In this document: positions 28,443-36,637 of the stretch, one piece after another
How positions within the stretch are numbered: position 1 is the first letter of the stretch
Layout: each line of letters opens with the position of its first letter
NCBI RefSeq assembly: GCF_900115785.1
Contig: NZ_FOYS01000003.1
Span: 124,001 to 188,000 of the forward strand
Direction of reading: 5' to 3'
Length of the DNA: 64,000 bases
DNA from: Halogeometricum limi
GTDB lineage: Archaea > Halobacteriota > Halobacteria > Halobacteriales > Haloferacaceae
Position numbers and translations under genes: made by a program
Notes under the pieces: model-generated
The model's input: only the letters and a program-made list of their open reading frames with translations
Told to the model about the DNA's origin: nothing
Databases searched by the model: none

Positions 28443-30016
28443 TGGTGAGCCTGAGAGACAACTGGCGCGTCATCCTCCTGGTCGTGTTACTCCTCGTCTC
28501 GACGTTCGCGCTGTTCTCGCCCACGCTCGCCGACGGGGCGGGCGGCGGCGTGGCCCCCGGTAACGCCACCGCGGACGGCCCGACGAACCTCAAGTTCGGT
28601 CTCGAACTCTCCGGCGGGACGCGCATCCGCGCGCCGCTCGTCGGCCTGACCGCCGAGGAGGTTCAGTTCGGCGACGACCAACCGCGCGTGGTCGAACAGA
28701 ACGTCGCCGAAAACATCGACGGTGCGACGTCTGCCGACGTCATCGCTCGGCAGTCGGCGAACGCCAGCACCGTCGAGGTGACCGCCGAGAACGTCACCCA
28801 ACAGGAGTTCCGCACCGCACTCGAACGGGCCGACTACGAGTTCGAGACGATTCGCGACGGCGTCACAGAACAGACGCGGACGGAAGTCGTCGACATCCTC
28901 CGCGACAAGATCAACCAGGCCGGCCTCTCCGGCGGGTCCGTCCAGCAGGTGACGACGGCGACGGGCCAGCACTTCATCCGTATCGAAGTGCCGGACCGAG
29001 ACACGAGCGAGGTTCAGCAACTCGTCTCCGAACGCGGGTCCGTCGTCGTCGAGGCGTACTACCCCGTCGAACAGAACGGCTCGCGGACGTACCAGTCCGA
29101 CGTCGTCCTCGAACGCGACGACTTCCAGCGCATCGGAACCGCACAGGACACGCCGTCCGGTCCGGCCGTCCCCGTCACGGTGAAAGCCGCCGTCGCCGAG
29201 GAGTTCCAGCAGGCGATGGTCGACACCGGCGTCGCCCGTCCCGGCGGGTCGCGGTGCGACTACGAACGGAACCCCAACAGCACGGAGTCGTGCCTCCTCG
29301 TCGTCGTCGACGGCCAAGTGGTGAACTCCTTCGGGATGTCGCCCGGCCTCGCACAGAGCATGCGCAACGGCGAGTGGGCCGAGGACCCCGGCTTCCAACT
29401 CCAGACGCGTAACATCTCCGAGGCACAGCAGGTCGCCATCAACCTCCGCGCGGGTGCGCTCCCCGCGAAACTCGACTTCTCCGGCGACGACGGCGGGACC
29501 ACGTCGTACATCTCGCCGAGTCAGGGGGCGAACTTCAAGACCGACTCGCTCATCACCGGCCTCGTCGCCGTCCTCGCGGTCAGCGGCGTCGTCTTCATCC
29601 GCTACAACGAGGTGAAGGTCGCCGCGCCGATGATCGTCACCGCACTCTCCGAGGTGGTCATCCTCCTCGGATTCGCCGCGGGTATCGGCTACCCCCTCGA
29701 CCTCTCGGTCATCGCGGGGTTCATCGCCGTCATCGGGACGGGGGTGGACGACCTCATCATCATCGCCGACGAGGTGATGGCCGAAGGTGAGGTGTCCTCG
29801 CGCCGCGTCTTCCAGTCGCGCTTCCGCAAGGCGTTCTGGGTCATCGGCGCCGCCGCCGCGACGACCATCATCGCGATGTCGCCGCTGGCCGTCCTGTCGC
29901 TCGGTGACCTCCAAGGGTTCGCCATCTTCACTATCCTCGGCGTCCTGGTCGGCGTCCTCGTCACCCGACCGGCGTACGGTGACATCCTCCGCACGCTGAC
30001 GACGACGGACCGCTGA
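28442..30016 (+). CDS. secD: Protein-export membrane protein SecD
   Basis: 524 residues with an N-terminal helix, a large external domain (about 40-345) and five C-terminal helices. SecD landmarks include LKFGLELSGGTRIR after helix 1, INLRAGALPAKLDF before helix 2, and GTGVDDLIIIADEVMAEG in the helix-4/5 loop. It forms a complex with SecF that uses the ion gradient to assist late steps of translocation. It is the second gene of the secFD operon. Confidence 0.95.
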   Translation: MVSLRDNWRVILLVVLLLVSTFALFSPTLADGAGGGVAPGNATADGPTNLKFGLELSGGTRIRAPLVGLTAEEVQFGDDQPRVVEQNVAENIDGATSADVIARQSANASTVEVTAENVTQQEFRTALERADYEFETIRDGVTEQTRTEVVDILRDKINQAGLSGGSVQQVTTATGQHFIRIEVPDRDTSEVQQLVSERGSVVVEAYYPVEQNGSRTYQSDVVLERDDFQRIGTAQDTPSGPAVPVTVKAAVAEEFQQAMVDTGVARPGGSRCDYERNPNSTESCLLVVVDGQVVNSFGMSPGLAQSMRNGEWAEDPGFQLQTRNISEAQQVAINLRAGALPAKLDFSGDDGGTTSYISPSQGANFKTDSLITGLVAVLAVSGVVFIRYNEVKVAAPMIVTALSEVVILLGFAAGIGYPLDLSVIAGFIAVIGTGVDDLIIIADEVMAEGEVSSRRVFQSRFRKAFWVIGAAAATTIIAMSPLAVLSLGDLQGFAIFTILGVLVGVLVTRPAYGDILRTLTTTDR

Positions 30017-30182
30017 CGCCGCCGACGAACCCCGTTCGGGCGACATTCTTTCACCGCTTCGAAGCCCTAATCCTGTAGGCCCACGTTTAACCGTGGTACC
30101 GTGGCTACGATACGATGTACAGCGACGTGACCCAGTCGCCCGCTTCGCGCGGGAGACGACGCAGAAGACGAACACGTACACG

Positions 30183-30392
30183 ATGTCCGCTGATGCCCCC
30201 CTGACGCAAGACGGAGTCGACGCCCCGTTCGCAGAACTCGCTACGGAAGCGCTGGTCGCGGCCGTCGTCGAGTACGACGACGAACCCGACGAGTGTACCA
30301 TCTACCCCCTCCACGCCGACGAGGAAGAGCGCCTCACGACGTGGGTCTCTGCGAAGAGTGACACCTACGTCGACCTCGAAGCGATGCGCTGA
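30183..30392 (+). CDS. Small acidic protein, DUF7511-like
   Basis: 69 residues from the ATG at 30183. The segment VEYDDEPDECTIYPLHADEEERLTTWVSAKSDTYVDLEAMR matches a small haloarchaeal family that I recall as DUF7511; its conserved core is a short strand, a CTIYP element and a LTTWVSA helix. The function is unknown. TTTAACCGTGG at 30086-30096 could supply its promoter. Confidence 0.7.
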   Translation: MSADAPLTQDGVDAPFAELATEALVAAVVEYDDEPDECTIYPLHADEEERLTTWVSAKSDTYVDLEAMR

Positions 30393-30430
30393 ATCCGCTC
30401 TCCGCCCCGTTCGTCACCCTCTCCTCCGAC

Positions 30431-31105
30431 TCAAAACTCCGAGAGCGACGACTGCGACGCGGCCGCGAGGACGTCGTCGCACGTCGACCACGAGGTTCGC
30501 GCGCAGTCCGGGAGCGTTCCGGTCTCCTCGACGTACTGCCGCAGGAACTCGCGCGTCGTCGAGTCGCTCGGATATCCGCTTCCGACCGGGCCGTACGACT
30601 CGTACGCCGTGTCGATCCGTTCCATCCGCGCGTCGCGTTCGACCTTGGCGACGATGCTCGCCGCCCCCACGTGGACGTACGTCTCGTCCGCGCGGTGTTC
30701 CGAGGTGACGGAGACGTTCGCGCCCGCGTCGGCGACGCCGCGTCTGAGGCGTCTGCCGAACCGAGATTCGTCCACGTCGCCCGCGTCGGTCACCACGCTG
30801 TCGCCGTCCGCGGCGACGGCGGCGACGGCCTCGACGTGGGCGGCGACGGTCAGCCCGTTCATGTCCGTCTCGGGGTCGTCGATTCGCTCGGGTTCGACGA
30901 ACGCGACGCCGACGGTGACGTCGTCGCTCTCGCGGAGCGTAGCCGCAATCTCCGCTCTGCGGGCGGGCGACAGACGCTTCGAATCGTCGATTCCCTCGGG
31001 GAGCGCCGCCGTCGGCGCGCGAATCGCGGCGGCGACCATCGGGCCGAGGACGGGTCCCTTGCCGGCCTCGTCGCTCCCGACGAGGACGGGCGACCGTTCG
31101 CTCAT
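30431..31105 (-). CDS. rnhB: Ribonuclease HII
   Basis: 224 residues. The catalytic acidic residues are visible: Asp12-Glu13 in GSDEAGKGPVLG, Asp near 105 in VTDAGDVD, and the C-terminal HVGAASIVAKVERDARM. IDDSKRLSPARR is the conserved substrate-binding loop. The enzyme cuts RNA at RNA-DNA junctions, removing ribonucleotides and primers from DNA. It is monocistronic and its stop faces the DUF7511-like gene convergently. Confidence 0.95.
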   Translation of the reverse strand: MSERSPVLVGSDEAGKGPVLGPMVAAAIRAPTAALPEGIDDSKRLSPARRAEIAATLRESDDVTVGVAFVEPERIDDPETDMNGLTVAAHVEAVAAVAADGDSVVTDAGDVDESRFGRRLRRGVADAGANVSVTSEHRADETYVHVGAASIVAKVERDARMERIDTAYESYGPVGSGYPSDSTTREFLRQYVEETGTLPDCARTSWSTCDDVLAAASQSSLSEF

Positions 31106-31217
31106 GCTCTCGCACTCGCCGGCGGAGACAAATCGGTTGTGGTGTCGCCGGTGGGAGACGGCGTCGGCGCTGTGGTGTTCGGCCGTCGGTGCTGTCGCGT
31201 TCGGCCGCCGGTACTCC

Positions 31218-31337
31218 TCAGTCGTCGGTGTTCGTCAGTATCCCGCCGTGGTCGTCATCCGCCTCCTCTGCGTCGTTCCGTAGTTCCTTCGCGGCGAGCG
31301 CTTCCCACTCGGGCATCGATTCGGAGTGATGGCACAT
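31218..31337 (-). CDS. Candidate 39-residue MCHH micro-protein
   Basis: The frame from the ATG at 31337 encodes a very acidic 39-residue peptide beginning MCHHSES and ending in an Asp/Thr tail. Short haloarchaeal proteins starting MCxH, followed by helical acidic sequence, are common and often missed by gene finders, which makes this plausible. The Cys-His-His start could bind a metal. There is no family assignment; support is composition, the start motif and a position in otherwise empty intergenic DNA. Confidence 0.5.
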   Translation of the reverse strand: MCHHSESMPEWEALAAKELRNDAEEADDDHGGILTNTDD

Positions 31338-31420
31338 GGTGTCTGTTCTCACACGAACCGTGCGACCCGAGCGTGGTAAGCGTTGTGACGCGTCGAAGAA
31401 CGCGACGCCGTGAAGTCGGT

Positions 31421-32704
31421 TCAGTCCCGGAAGAACGACTCGTCTTCGAACTCCTCGCCGTCGCCGTAGACTCCCACCACGTCCAGCGCCGTCACGACGG
31501 CGTCGACGCCGAGGACGCCCGCGAGACTGGGTTTCGTCCGCCCCTCGTCGCCGGAGACGAGTTCCTTGATGTAGAGGCCGCCCGCGCCGTGAATCTCGAC
31601 GACGGCGTGTCTGTCGTCCTCCCACTCGCCCGTCGCCTCGAACACCTCGCGGGTGCGCGTGAGGTTCGCACGCCGGTGGTCGACGCGGTTCGGCGTGTAC
31701 TGTTCGATGGTCGCGCCGTCCAGTTCGTCGAGGGCGGCGGCGAGTTCGTCTTCGGATACGTCGTCGCCGAACTCCACGTCCGCGCGGTAGCGCTTCGAGG
31801 CGTTCAGTTCCTTCACGCGTTCGACCATGTCGTAGGCGGCGAGGCGGAGTCCCTCGACTTCGACTTTCCCCTCGGCGAAGGCGTTGATGTCGCCCTCCAG
31901 TCGCTCCACGTCCACGTTGCGGCGGCGGGGTTCCATTATCTCGATGACGAACGGACGGCCCGTCCCGAGCATCAGGGCGTCCACGTCCTCTCTGCCCGCG
32001 CCGTGGAACTTCGCGTCCGTGCCGTCCATCACGTCCATGACGACGGGTGCTGTCAGTCCCTCGACGCTCTCTTGGTACATGTAGCCCGTCCCGTCGCACT
32101 TGTCGCAGGGCTGTTTGCCGAGGTAGCCCGAACCGTGACACTTGTTACACGGCCACTCGGTCTGCGGGATGTCGCGTTCCAGTTTCCGGTAGCGGCCGTA
32201 GACGAACGTGGAGTTCACGTCGACTTCCACCTCGTCGGCGTCGATGTCGAGGAGGAACTGCACGTCCGGACGGCCGAACTCGACTTCGGTCTCGGTCAGC
32301 CGACCGAACCGTTTGCCGACTTCGCGGTTGAACTCCGATTTGAACAGTTCGCCGGCCTCGTCGTCCAGTCCGGCGCCCTCGCGCAGGAGGACTTCGTTCT
32401 CCTCGACGAGTGGCGGCGCACGCGTCCCGACCTGGTACGTGTCGAACTCGACGTCTTCGACGGCGGCGGCGCAGCGTTCAGCCCACTCGTCGAAGCGGGC
32501 ACACTCGCCCTCGCACACCCAGCAGTCCTCGCGGGGCGTCTCTTCGATGTCCTCGTCGTCTTCGAGTGCGGCGGCGACTCGGAGGCTCCGCCCCCGTTCG
32601 GCGTTCGTCAGCCCGAAGCTCCGGTCGGCGAAGGGACGGCCCAGACAGGGGTCGCAGATGGGTCCCTGCGCGGCGAGCGCTCTGGCGTCCTCCAAGATAC
32701 TCAT
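31421..32704 (-). CDS. pus10: tRNA pseudouridine(54/55) synthase Pus10
   Basis: 427 residues. The N-terminal half has zinc-type cysteine pairs (CDPC at 17-20 and CWVCEGEC at 61-68) and a THUMP-like region. The catalytic domain has the Pus10 signature GREDVDALMLGTGRPFVIE with the catalytic Asp. Just before it lies CNKCHGSGYLGKQPCDKCDG, a double CxxCxGxG element. Pus10 makes pseudouridine at positions 54 and/or 55 of archaeal tRNAs; position 54 is then methylated by TrmY, also encoded here (52501-53097). It is monocistronic. Confidence 0.94.
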   Translation of the reverse strand: MSILEDARALAAQGPICDPCLGRPFADRSFGLTNAERGRSLRVAAALEDDEDIEETPREDCWVCEGECARFDEWAERCAAAVEDVEFDTYQVGTRAPPLVEENEVLLREGAGLDDEAGELFKSEFNREVGKRFGRLTETEVEFGRPDVQFLLDIDADEVEVDVNSTFVYGRYRKLERDIPQTEWPCNKCHGSGYLGKQPCDKCDGTGYMYQESVEGLTAPVVMDVMDGTDAKFHGAGREDVDALMLGTGRPFVIEIMEPRRRNVDVERLEGDINAFAEGKVEVEGLRLAAYDMVERVKELNASKRYRADVEFGDDVSEDELAAALDELDGATIEQYTPNRVDHRRANLTRTREVFEATGEWEDDRHAVVEIHGAGGLYIKELVSGDEGRTKPSLAGVLGVDAVVTALDVVGVYGDGEEFEDESFFRD

Positions 32705-32743
32705 ACCGGGTGATGCGGGGGCGCGCGTTTCTGTCTTCCCCTT

Positions 32744-33271
32744 TCAGACGACGCCGGCGACGCCGAGGAGCCACCACGAGAGGACGACGACGCCCGCACC
32801 GAGTGCGAGGACGAAGAGAAAGAGGAGGACGCCCGCGACGGCGAGGACGCGCCCGTCGCGTTCCGCGCCCGAGGGGTCGACGCGTCGCGCTTCCAAGAGA
32901 CGGACGTTCCGCCGGTTCGCCTTCCAGACGGCGTCGAACACGTCGCCGACCACTGGAATCGACCCGAACACGGCGTCGACGACGAGGTTGCCGACCATTC
33001 GCGCCACCGTCTCGCGGGGCGCGCCGAGGGCGGCGGCTTCGGCGACGATGTACGCCGAGACGGCGGCGGCGGGCACGTCGCCCGCGACGGGGAGCAGACC
33101 CAAGAGCGGGTCCAGTCCGATTCGGCGGTCGGTGCCGGGCACCCGAATCAGGTCGTCGAGGTAGTAGCTCAGGCGGCGGAGTCGCGCGAGGGCTTCCGCC
33201 TCCGGGTCGGCGGCGTCGGTCACGGGGCCGTAACGAACCACGCCGTCCACGGCGGTATCGGACGAACTCAC
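32744..33271 (-). CDS. DUF4112 membrane protein
   Basis: 175 residues. The DUF4112 core is clear: LSYYLDDLIRVPGTDRRIGLDPLLGLLPVAGDVPAAAVSAYIV, with two hydrophobic segments (residues 55-75 and 145-170). IPVVGDVFDAVWKANRRN is the second conserved block. Family function is unknown. The gene is followed (40 bp) by pus10 on the same strand; co-transcription is possible but no functional link is known. Confidence 0.88.
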   Translation of the reverse strand: MSSSDTAVDGVVRYGPVTDAADPEAEALARLRRLSYYLDDLIRVPGTDRRIGLDPLLGLLPVAGDVPAAAVSAYIVAEAAALGAPRETVARMVGNLVVDAVFGSIPVVGDVFDAVWKANRRNVRLLEARRVDPSGAERDGRVLAVAGVLLFLFVLALGAGVVVLSWWLLGVAGVV

Positions 33272-33356
33272 GGGGGAACTGTCGCGACGCAGCGACTTAG
33301 CGCGTTCGTCGGATGGCGCGCCTCGGTGAGTCGGGGAGGGCCGAAACGGGAGCGAC

Positions 33357-33665
33357 CTACTGCGGAGCCACGTCTCGCACCTCGCGGACGCCGAAACCGG
33401 CTTCGAGCGCGTCGCTCAGACCGCCGTCTGACGGGTCGCGGACGCGCATCGCGGCGTCCACCTCCACGCGCAAGTCGTTCAACGCGGGTCGTAAGCCGCT
33501 CACGTCGACGCGGTCCACGGCGACGACGCAGTCGACGGCGGCCAGACGGGCGCGGACGCCCTCCTGCAAGTCGCCGTCGGCGTCTCGCGTGACCAACACG
33601 GTCAGCGAGGCGCGAACGGGGTGGGTGTCGTGCTGTGCGTCGGGGGTTGGTTGGCTGATTGCCAT
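33357..33665 (-). CDS. Small conserved haloarchaeal protein, function unknown
   Basis: 102 residues from the ATG at 33665, which has a good ribosome-binding sequence (GGGAG) about 5 bases upstream on its strand. The middle reads SLTVLVTRDADGDLQEGVRARLAAVDCVVAVDRVDV, a beta-alpha-beta-like pattern. I recognise no family. A strong inverted repeat 85 bp upstream (33750-33770) may control it. Confidence 0.6.
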   Translation of the reverse strand: MAISQPTPDAQHDTHPVRASLTVLVTRDADGDLQEGVRARLAAVDCVVAVDRVDVSGLRPALNDLRVEVDAAMRVRDPSDGGLSDALEAGFGVREVRDVAPQ

Positions 33666-34124
33666 AGGCTCCCGGCGCGAGTCGAACGCGCTCCCCGCGC
33701 CGCCGACGGCGACGCGAGACTGCCGACACGGGAGCGGTCCGGCGTGACCGACACGTCGGTCCGACGTGTCCGTGGCACTCAGGGCGTAGACGGGCCGCGC
33801 GAGAAGGGGCGGGCCGGTTCGTCTCGGGTGCGAGTCACACGAGGACGAAGCCGGTTTCCCGGACCCCGTCCGCGCGGCGCGACGTTACGCGCCGAGCGCG
33901 GACCGGACGCAGAGGGGGGACGTCTCGTCTCCGGAGACGCCCGCTCCGACGAATCCGATAGCCCACTCGTCGAGTGCGGCGGCCACTGCGGTGGCTACCG
34001 CGTGCGGCGGACGGCGAGTGGTGAGATATCGGGTCATCGGTGGCCTCTGCCCGCAGGGTCGCGGGACTCGATTCGAGCGACGGAGCGGGTCTACTTAACG
34101 TTTTTTCAGGCGTGTTTCGTGTTA
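33666..34124. other. 459-bp intergenic region with an inverted repeat
   Basis: No convincing gene is present in either direction; frames crossing it are Arg-rich shadows of the flanking genes. It contains a perfect 10-bp inverted repeat with a 1-base centre at 33750-33770 and a T-run TTTTTT at 34100-34105. The GC content stays high and coding-like between 33780 and 34080, so a decayed gene is possible but I could not identify one. Confidence 0.5.
33750..33770. repeat. Perfect 10-bp inverted repeat, 1-bp spacer
   Basis: Arms GACACGTCGG (33750-33759) and CCGACGTGTC (33761-33770) are exact reverse complements around a single T. It sits about 85 bp upstream of the leftward gene starting at 33665. 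It may be a dimeric regulator site or a stable hairpin. Confidence 0.6.
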
Positions 34125-35045
34125 TCAGTACACGTCCGCCGCCTCCGCGCGGGCGACGAGTCGTCGCGCCATCTTGTTCGTCGCCTCGTCGACCATCTCG
34201 CCGTCGACGGAGACGGCGCCCTTCCCGTTGGCCGTCGCCTCCGCGTAGGCGTCGACGATGCGGCGGGCGCGTTCGGCCTCCTCGGGGTCGGGCGCGAACG
34301 TCTCGTTCGCGATTCGAATCTGACTCGGGTGGATGGCCCACTTGCCGTCACAGCCGAGCATGCTCGCGTTCCGGCAGGACTCGCGGAAGCCCTCGGGGTC
34401 GTCTATCTCCGCGTAGGGGCCGTCTATCACCTGCAACCCCTCGGCCTTCGCCGCGTGGGCGATGCGCGCGAGTTGGTAGTGCCAGTAGTGGCCGGGGTAG
34501 TCGCCGCCGGACCCGATGGTGAGACCCGCCGCGCCGACGCTCGCGGTGTAGTCGCCGGGACCGAACACGAGCGACTCCATCCGGTCGGAGGCGCGGGCTA
34601 TCTCCGCGACGTTCGTCATCCCCGCGGCGGACTCTATCTGACACTGCAGGCCGATTCCGCCCTCGGGGAGGCCCTCGTTCGCCTCGACTTGGGTGAGGAG
34701 GTTGTCCACCGTCCGAACCGTCGCGGCGTCGTGACACATCGGGACCATGATGGTGTCGACGAAGCGTCCGGCCGCGCCGACGACTTCGATGACGTCGTCG
34801 TACCACCACTGCGTGTCCACGCCGTTCATGCGGTAGCACGCCCGCGTCTCCGACCAGTCGCCGGAGACCAGTCCGTCGATGACCGTCTCGCGGGCGTCGA
34901 CTTTCTCGCCCGGAGCGACGGCGTCTTCGAGGTCTAAGAACGCCTCGTCCGCGCCGGACTGCGGTGCCTTCCGCACCATCTTCTCGTCGCTGCCGGGGGT
35001 CGCTAGCTGGCTTCGTCGTAACGTGGGGGTGATGTCGTCAGTCAT
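34125..35045 (-). CDS. HpcH/HpaI aldolase-citrate lyase family enzyme (malyl-CoA lyase/CitE-like)
   Basis: 306 residues. CitE-family landmarks: [35 protein letters not shown] at the start with the conserved Arg and metal-site Glu/Asp, [20 protein letters not shown] with the second metal-ligand Glu, then [12 protein letters not shown]. Family enzymes cleave or form C-C bonds of CoA thioesters such as malyl-CoA or methylmalyl-CoA. The start overlaps the isocitrate lyase stop by 8 bp, so it is translationally coupled. It is clearly shorter than the roughly 430-residue haloarchaeal AceB malate synthase and lacks its extended C-terminus. Condensing glyoxylate with acetyl-CoA is the obvious hypothesis. 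Confidence 0.85.
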   Translation of the reverse strand: MTDDITPTLRRSQLATPGSDEKMVRKAPQSGADEAFLDLEDAVAPGEKVDARETVIDGLVSGDWSETRACYRMNGVDTQWWYDDVIEVVGAAGRFVDTIMVPMCHDAATVRTVDNLLTQVEANEGLPEGGIGLQCQIESAAGMTNVAEIARASDRMESLVFGPGDYTASVGAAGLTIGSGGDYPGHYWHYQLARIAHAAKAEGLQVIDGPYAEIDDPEGFRESCRNASMLGCDGKWAIHPSQIRIANETFAPDPEEAERARRIVDAYAEATANGKGAVSVDGEMVDEATNKMARRLVARAEAADVY

Positions 35046-36081
35046 CGCTCTCGATGGGTGTCTGTTGTTCTTCGGAGAACCCGTCGGAGTTCTCGATTCG
35101 CTCTCTGGCCTCGCGGTCGAACCGCATCTCGGTCTCCTGGTAGTCCGAGACGAACGCGAGTTCGTGGTGAGACTCGGTCGGGTGGCCGAGATATCGCTGT
35201 TCGAGGTCGAACTGCGCCTCCTCGTCCGTCTCCGCCAGCGCGCGGAAGTCCTCGAACACGCTGTGTGCGCCCGAGTGCAGGCCGAACAGCGTGATGAAGA
35301 TGTACTCGTAGCCCAACTCGCCGAGTTCGGCGAACGTGAGCGGGTCGTCCTCCTTCGACCACGCGAACGACGAGGAGTAGTTGAACGCCAACTTCAGGTC
35401 CGGATGCGTCTCGTGGATGGTCTCGGCGTACGCGACGGCGTCCTCGCGGGAGGGGTCGGGCATCTCCGGCCAGACCATGTCCACGCCCGCGTCGGCGTAC
35501 ATCCGGCCTCGTTCGAGGTGTTCCTCCCAGTCACCGTTCGAAGAGCCGTAGGCGTCCGTGCGGGCGATGACGAACGTGTCCTCGGACTGCTTCGCGTCGA
35601 CGGCCGCCTCGAAGCGCGCACGGGCCTTGTCGCGGGGGAGGATCTGCTTGCCCGCGATGTGACCGCACCGCTTCGGCGTCGTCTGGTCTTCGATGTGTAT
35701 CGCGGCGACGCCCGCCTTCTCGTACTCGCGGACGGCGCGACGGACGTTGTGGACGCCGCCGTAGCCCGTGTCGCAGTCGGCGACGACCGGAAGCTCCGTC
35801 GCCTCGACGATGCGTTTTGCGTTCTCGACCATCTCGGTCATCGTCACCATCTCCAGGTCGGGGAAGCCGAACTGGCCCAACACCGTCGAGTATCCGCTCA
35901 TGTAGGCGGCGTCGAGGCCGGCGAGTTCGGCCAGTCGCGCGTCGAGGGCGTGGAAGATACCCGGCGCGAAGACGAACGGTTGCTCGTCCAGCAGTCGGCG
36001 GAACTCGCGTCCGGCGGGGTTGTCGACGTCGCGGGTGAACACGTCCGCGCCCGTCGTCCGGTCGAACGGGTCGGAACTCAT
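35038..36081 (-). CDS. aceA: Isocitrate lyase
   Basis: 347 residues, the short form found in haloarchaea. The ICL/PEP-mutase fold is clear: ADCDTGYGG near 102-109, [15 protein letters not shown] with active-site Cys139 in the KRCGH signature, and IARTDAYG. It cleaves isocitrate to succinate and glyoxylate, the first step of the glyoxylate shunt. The start overlaps the preceding micro-ORF stop by 4 bp and its stop overlaps the downstream lyase gene, so the three are one translational unit, probably induced on acetate or fatty acids. Confidence 0.93.
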   Translation of the reverse strand: MSSDPFDRTTGADVFTRDVDNPAGREFRRLLDEQPFVFAPGIFHALDARLAELAGLDAAYMSGYSTVLGQFGFPDLEMVTMTEMVENAKRIVEATELPVVADCDTGYGGVHNVRRAVREYEKAGVAAIHIEDQTTPKRCGHIAGKQILPRDKARARFEAAVDAKQSEDTFVIARTDAYGSSNGDWEEHLERGRMYADAGVDMVWPEMPDPSREDAVAYAETIHETHPDLKLAFNYSSSFAWSKEDDPLTFAELGELGYEYIFITLFGLHSGAHSVFEDFRALAETDEEAQFDLEQRYLGHPTESHHELAFVSDYQETEMRFDREARERIENSDGFSEEQQTPIESDD

Positions 36082-36245
36082 CGTCGCTCCTCCGTCTCCG
36101 GGTCCGTCGTCTCCTCGCGCATCCGCGTCTCCAGCCGGGTCAGTTGCGCGCGGAGCGCGGTGATGTCGCGTCGGAGACCACGCAGTTCCTCGTCGGGGTC
36201 CGGGCGCGTCGGGTCGGCGACGAACGGGACCAGTGGCGCTTCCAT
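36078..36245 (-). CDS. 55-residue coiled-coil micro-protein upstream of aceA
   Basis: From the ATG at 36245 a 55-residue protein is encoded: a short [16 protein letters not shown] start, then a heptad-like amphipathic helix ([22 protein letters not shown]) and an acidic tail. A purine-rich GAGGAG ribosome-binding site lies about 5 bases before this ATG; the alternative in-frame ATG at 36356 has none and would add a low-complexity Thr/Arg stretch. Its stop overlaps the aceA start (ATGA). Likely a small partner or regulator of the lyases, or mainly a device for translational coupling. I know no family for it. Confidence 0.62.
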   Translation of the reverse strand: MEAPLVPFVADPTRPDPDEELRGLRRDITALRAQLTRLETRMREETTDPETEERR

Positions 36246-36637
36246 GTTCTCCTCGTTGTTCGGGTAGTCGCGCGTCGTCGGGCGACGGTCGGCCGGGTTC
36301 GTCGCGCGAGTCGGTCGTCGAGTCGATTCGGTCGTGTGGGTCGTCGGTGTCGTCATCTGGGGGGTCGTGTGGGTGGGTCGGGTCGGTCTGTCGGTCGATT
36401 CGGGCGGCGGTCAGTCGAACGGTGGGCGCGTACGGCGCCGGATACTGTCATGCTGTGTCACCTCGTCTGTCGACTCGACCATTCGGTAAATAAACATAAT
36501 GATTGATAGTGTTAAAACTGAATAAGGGATATTAACGCCCTATATCGTCGTCGGAGGCGGTGCGTACTGTCGGCTTCACGTGCGCGCGCACGCGCGAAGC
36601 TCTCAAGTTCGTTCGACCCTGACCTCCGACTGCCTAC
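36246..36637. other. Intergenic region between the aceA cluster and the flavoprotein gene
   Basis: An AT-rich island at 36484-36545 is embedded in GC-rich sequence and presumably holds divergent promoters. On the minus strand TTTTAAC (36511-36517) and TTTATTTAC (36486-36494) are TATA candidates; on the plus strand CTATATC at 36540-36546 is one. If the first is used, the minus transcript would start near 36488 and have a long leader that includes a 23-codon frame from the ATG at 36482. That leader peptide is speculative. Confidence 0.45.

Noticed and set aside
34098-34106. TTTTTT run as terminator of the aceA cluster
   Set aside because: The run is on the plus strand; the cluster is transcribed leftward and would read it as A, so it cannot be its terminator.
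33621-34937. 438-codon plus-strand frame over the CitE-like gene and the gap
   Set aside because: Mostly antisense to the lyase; no family motifs.
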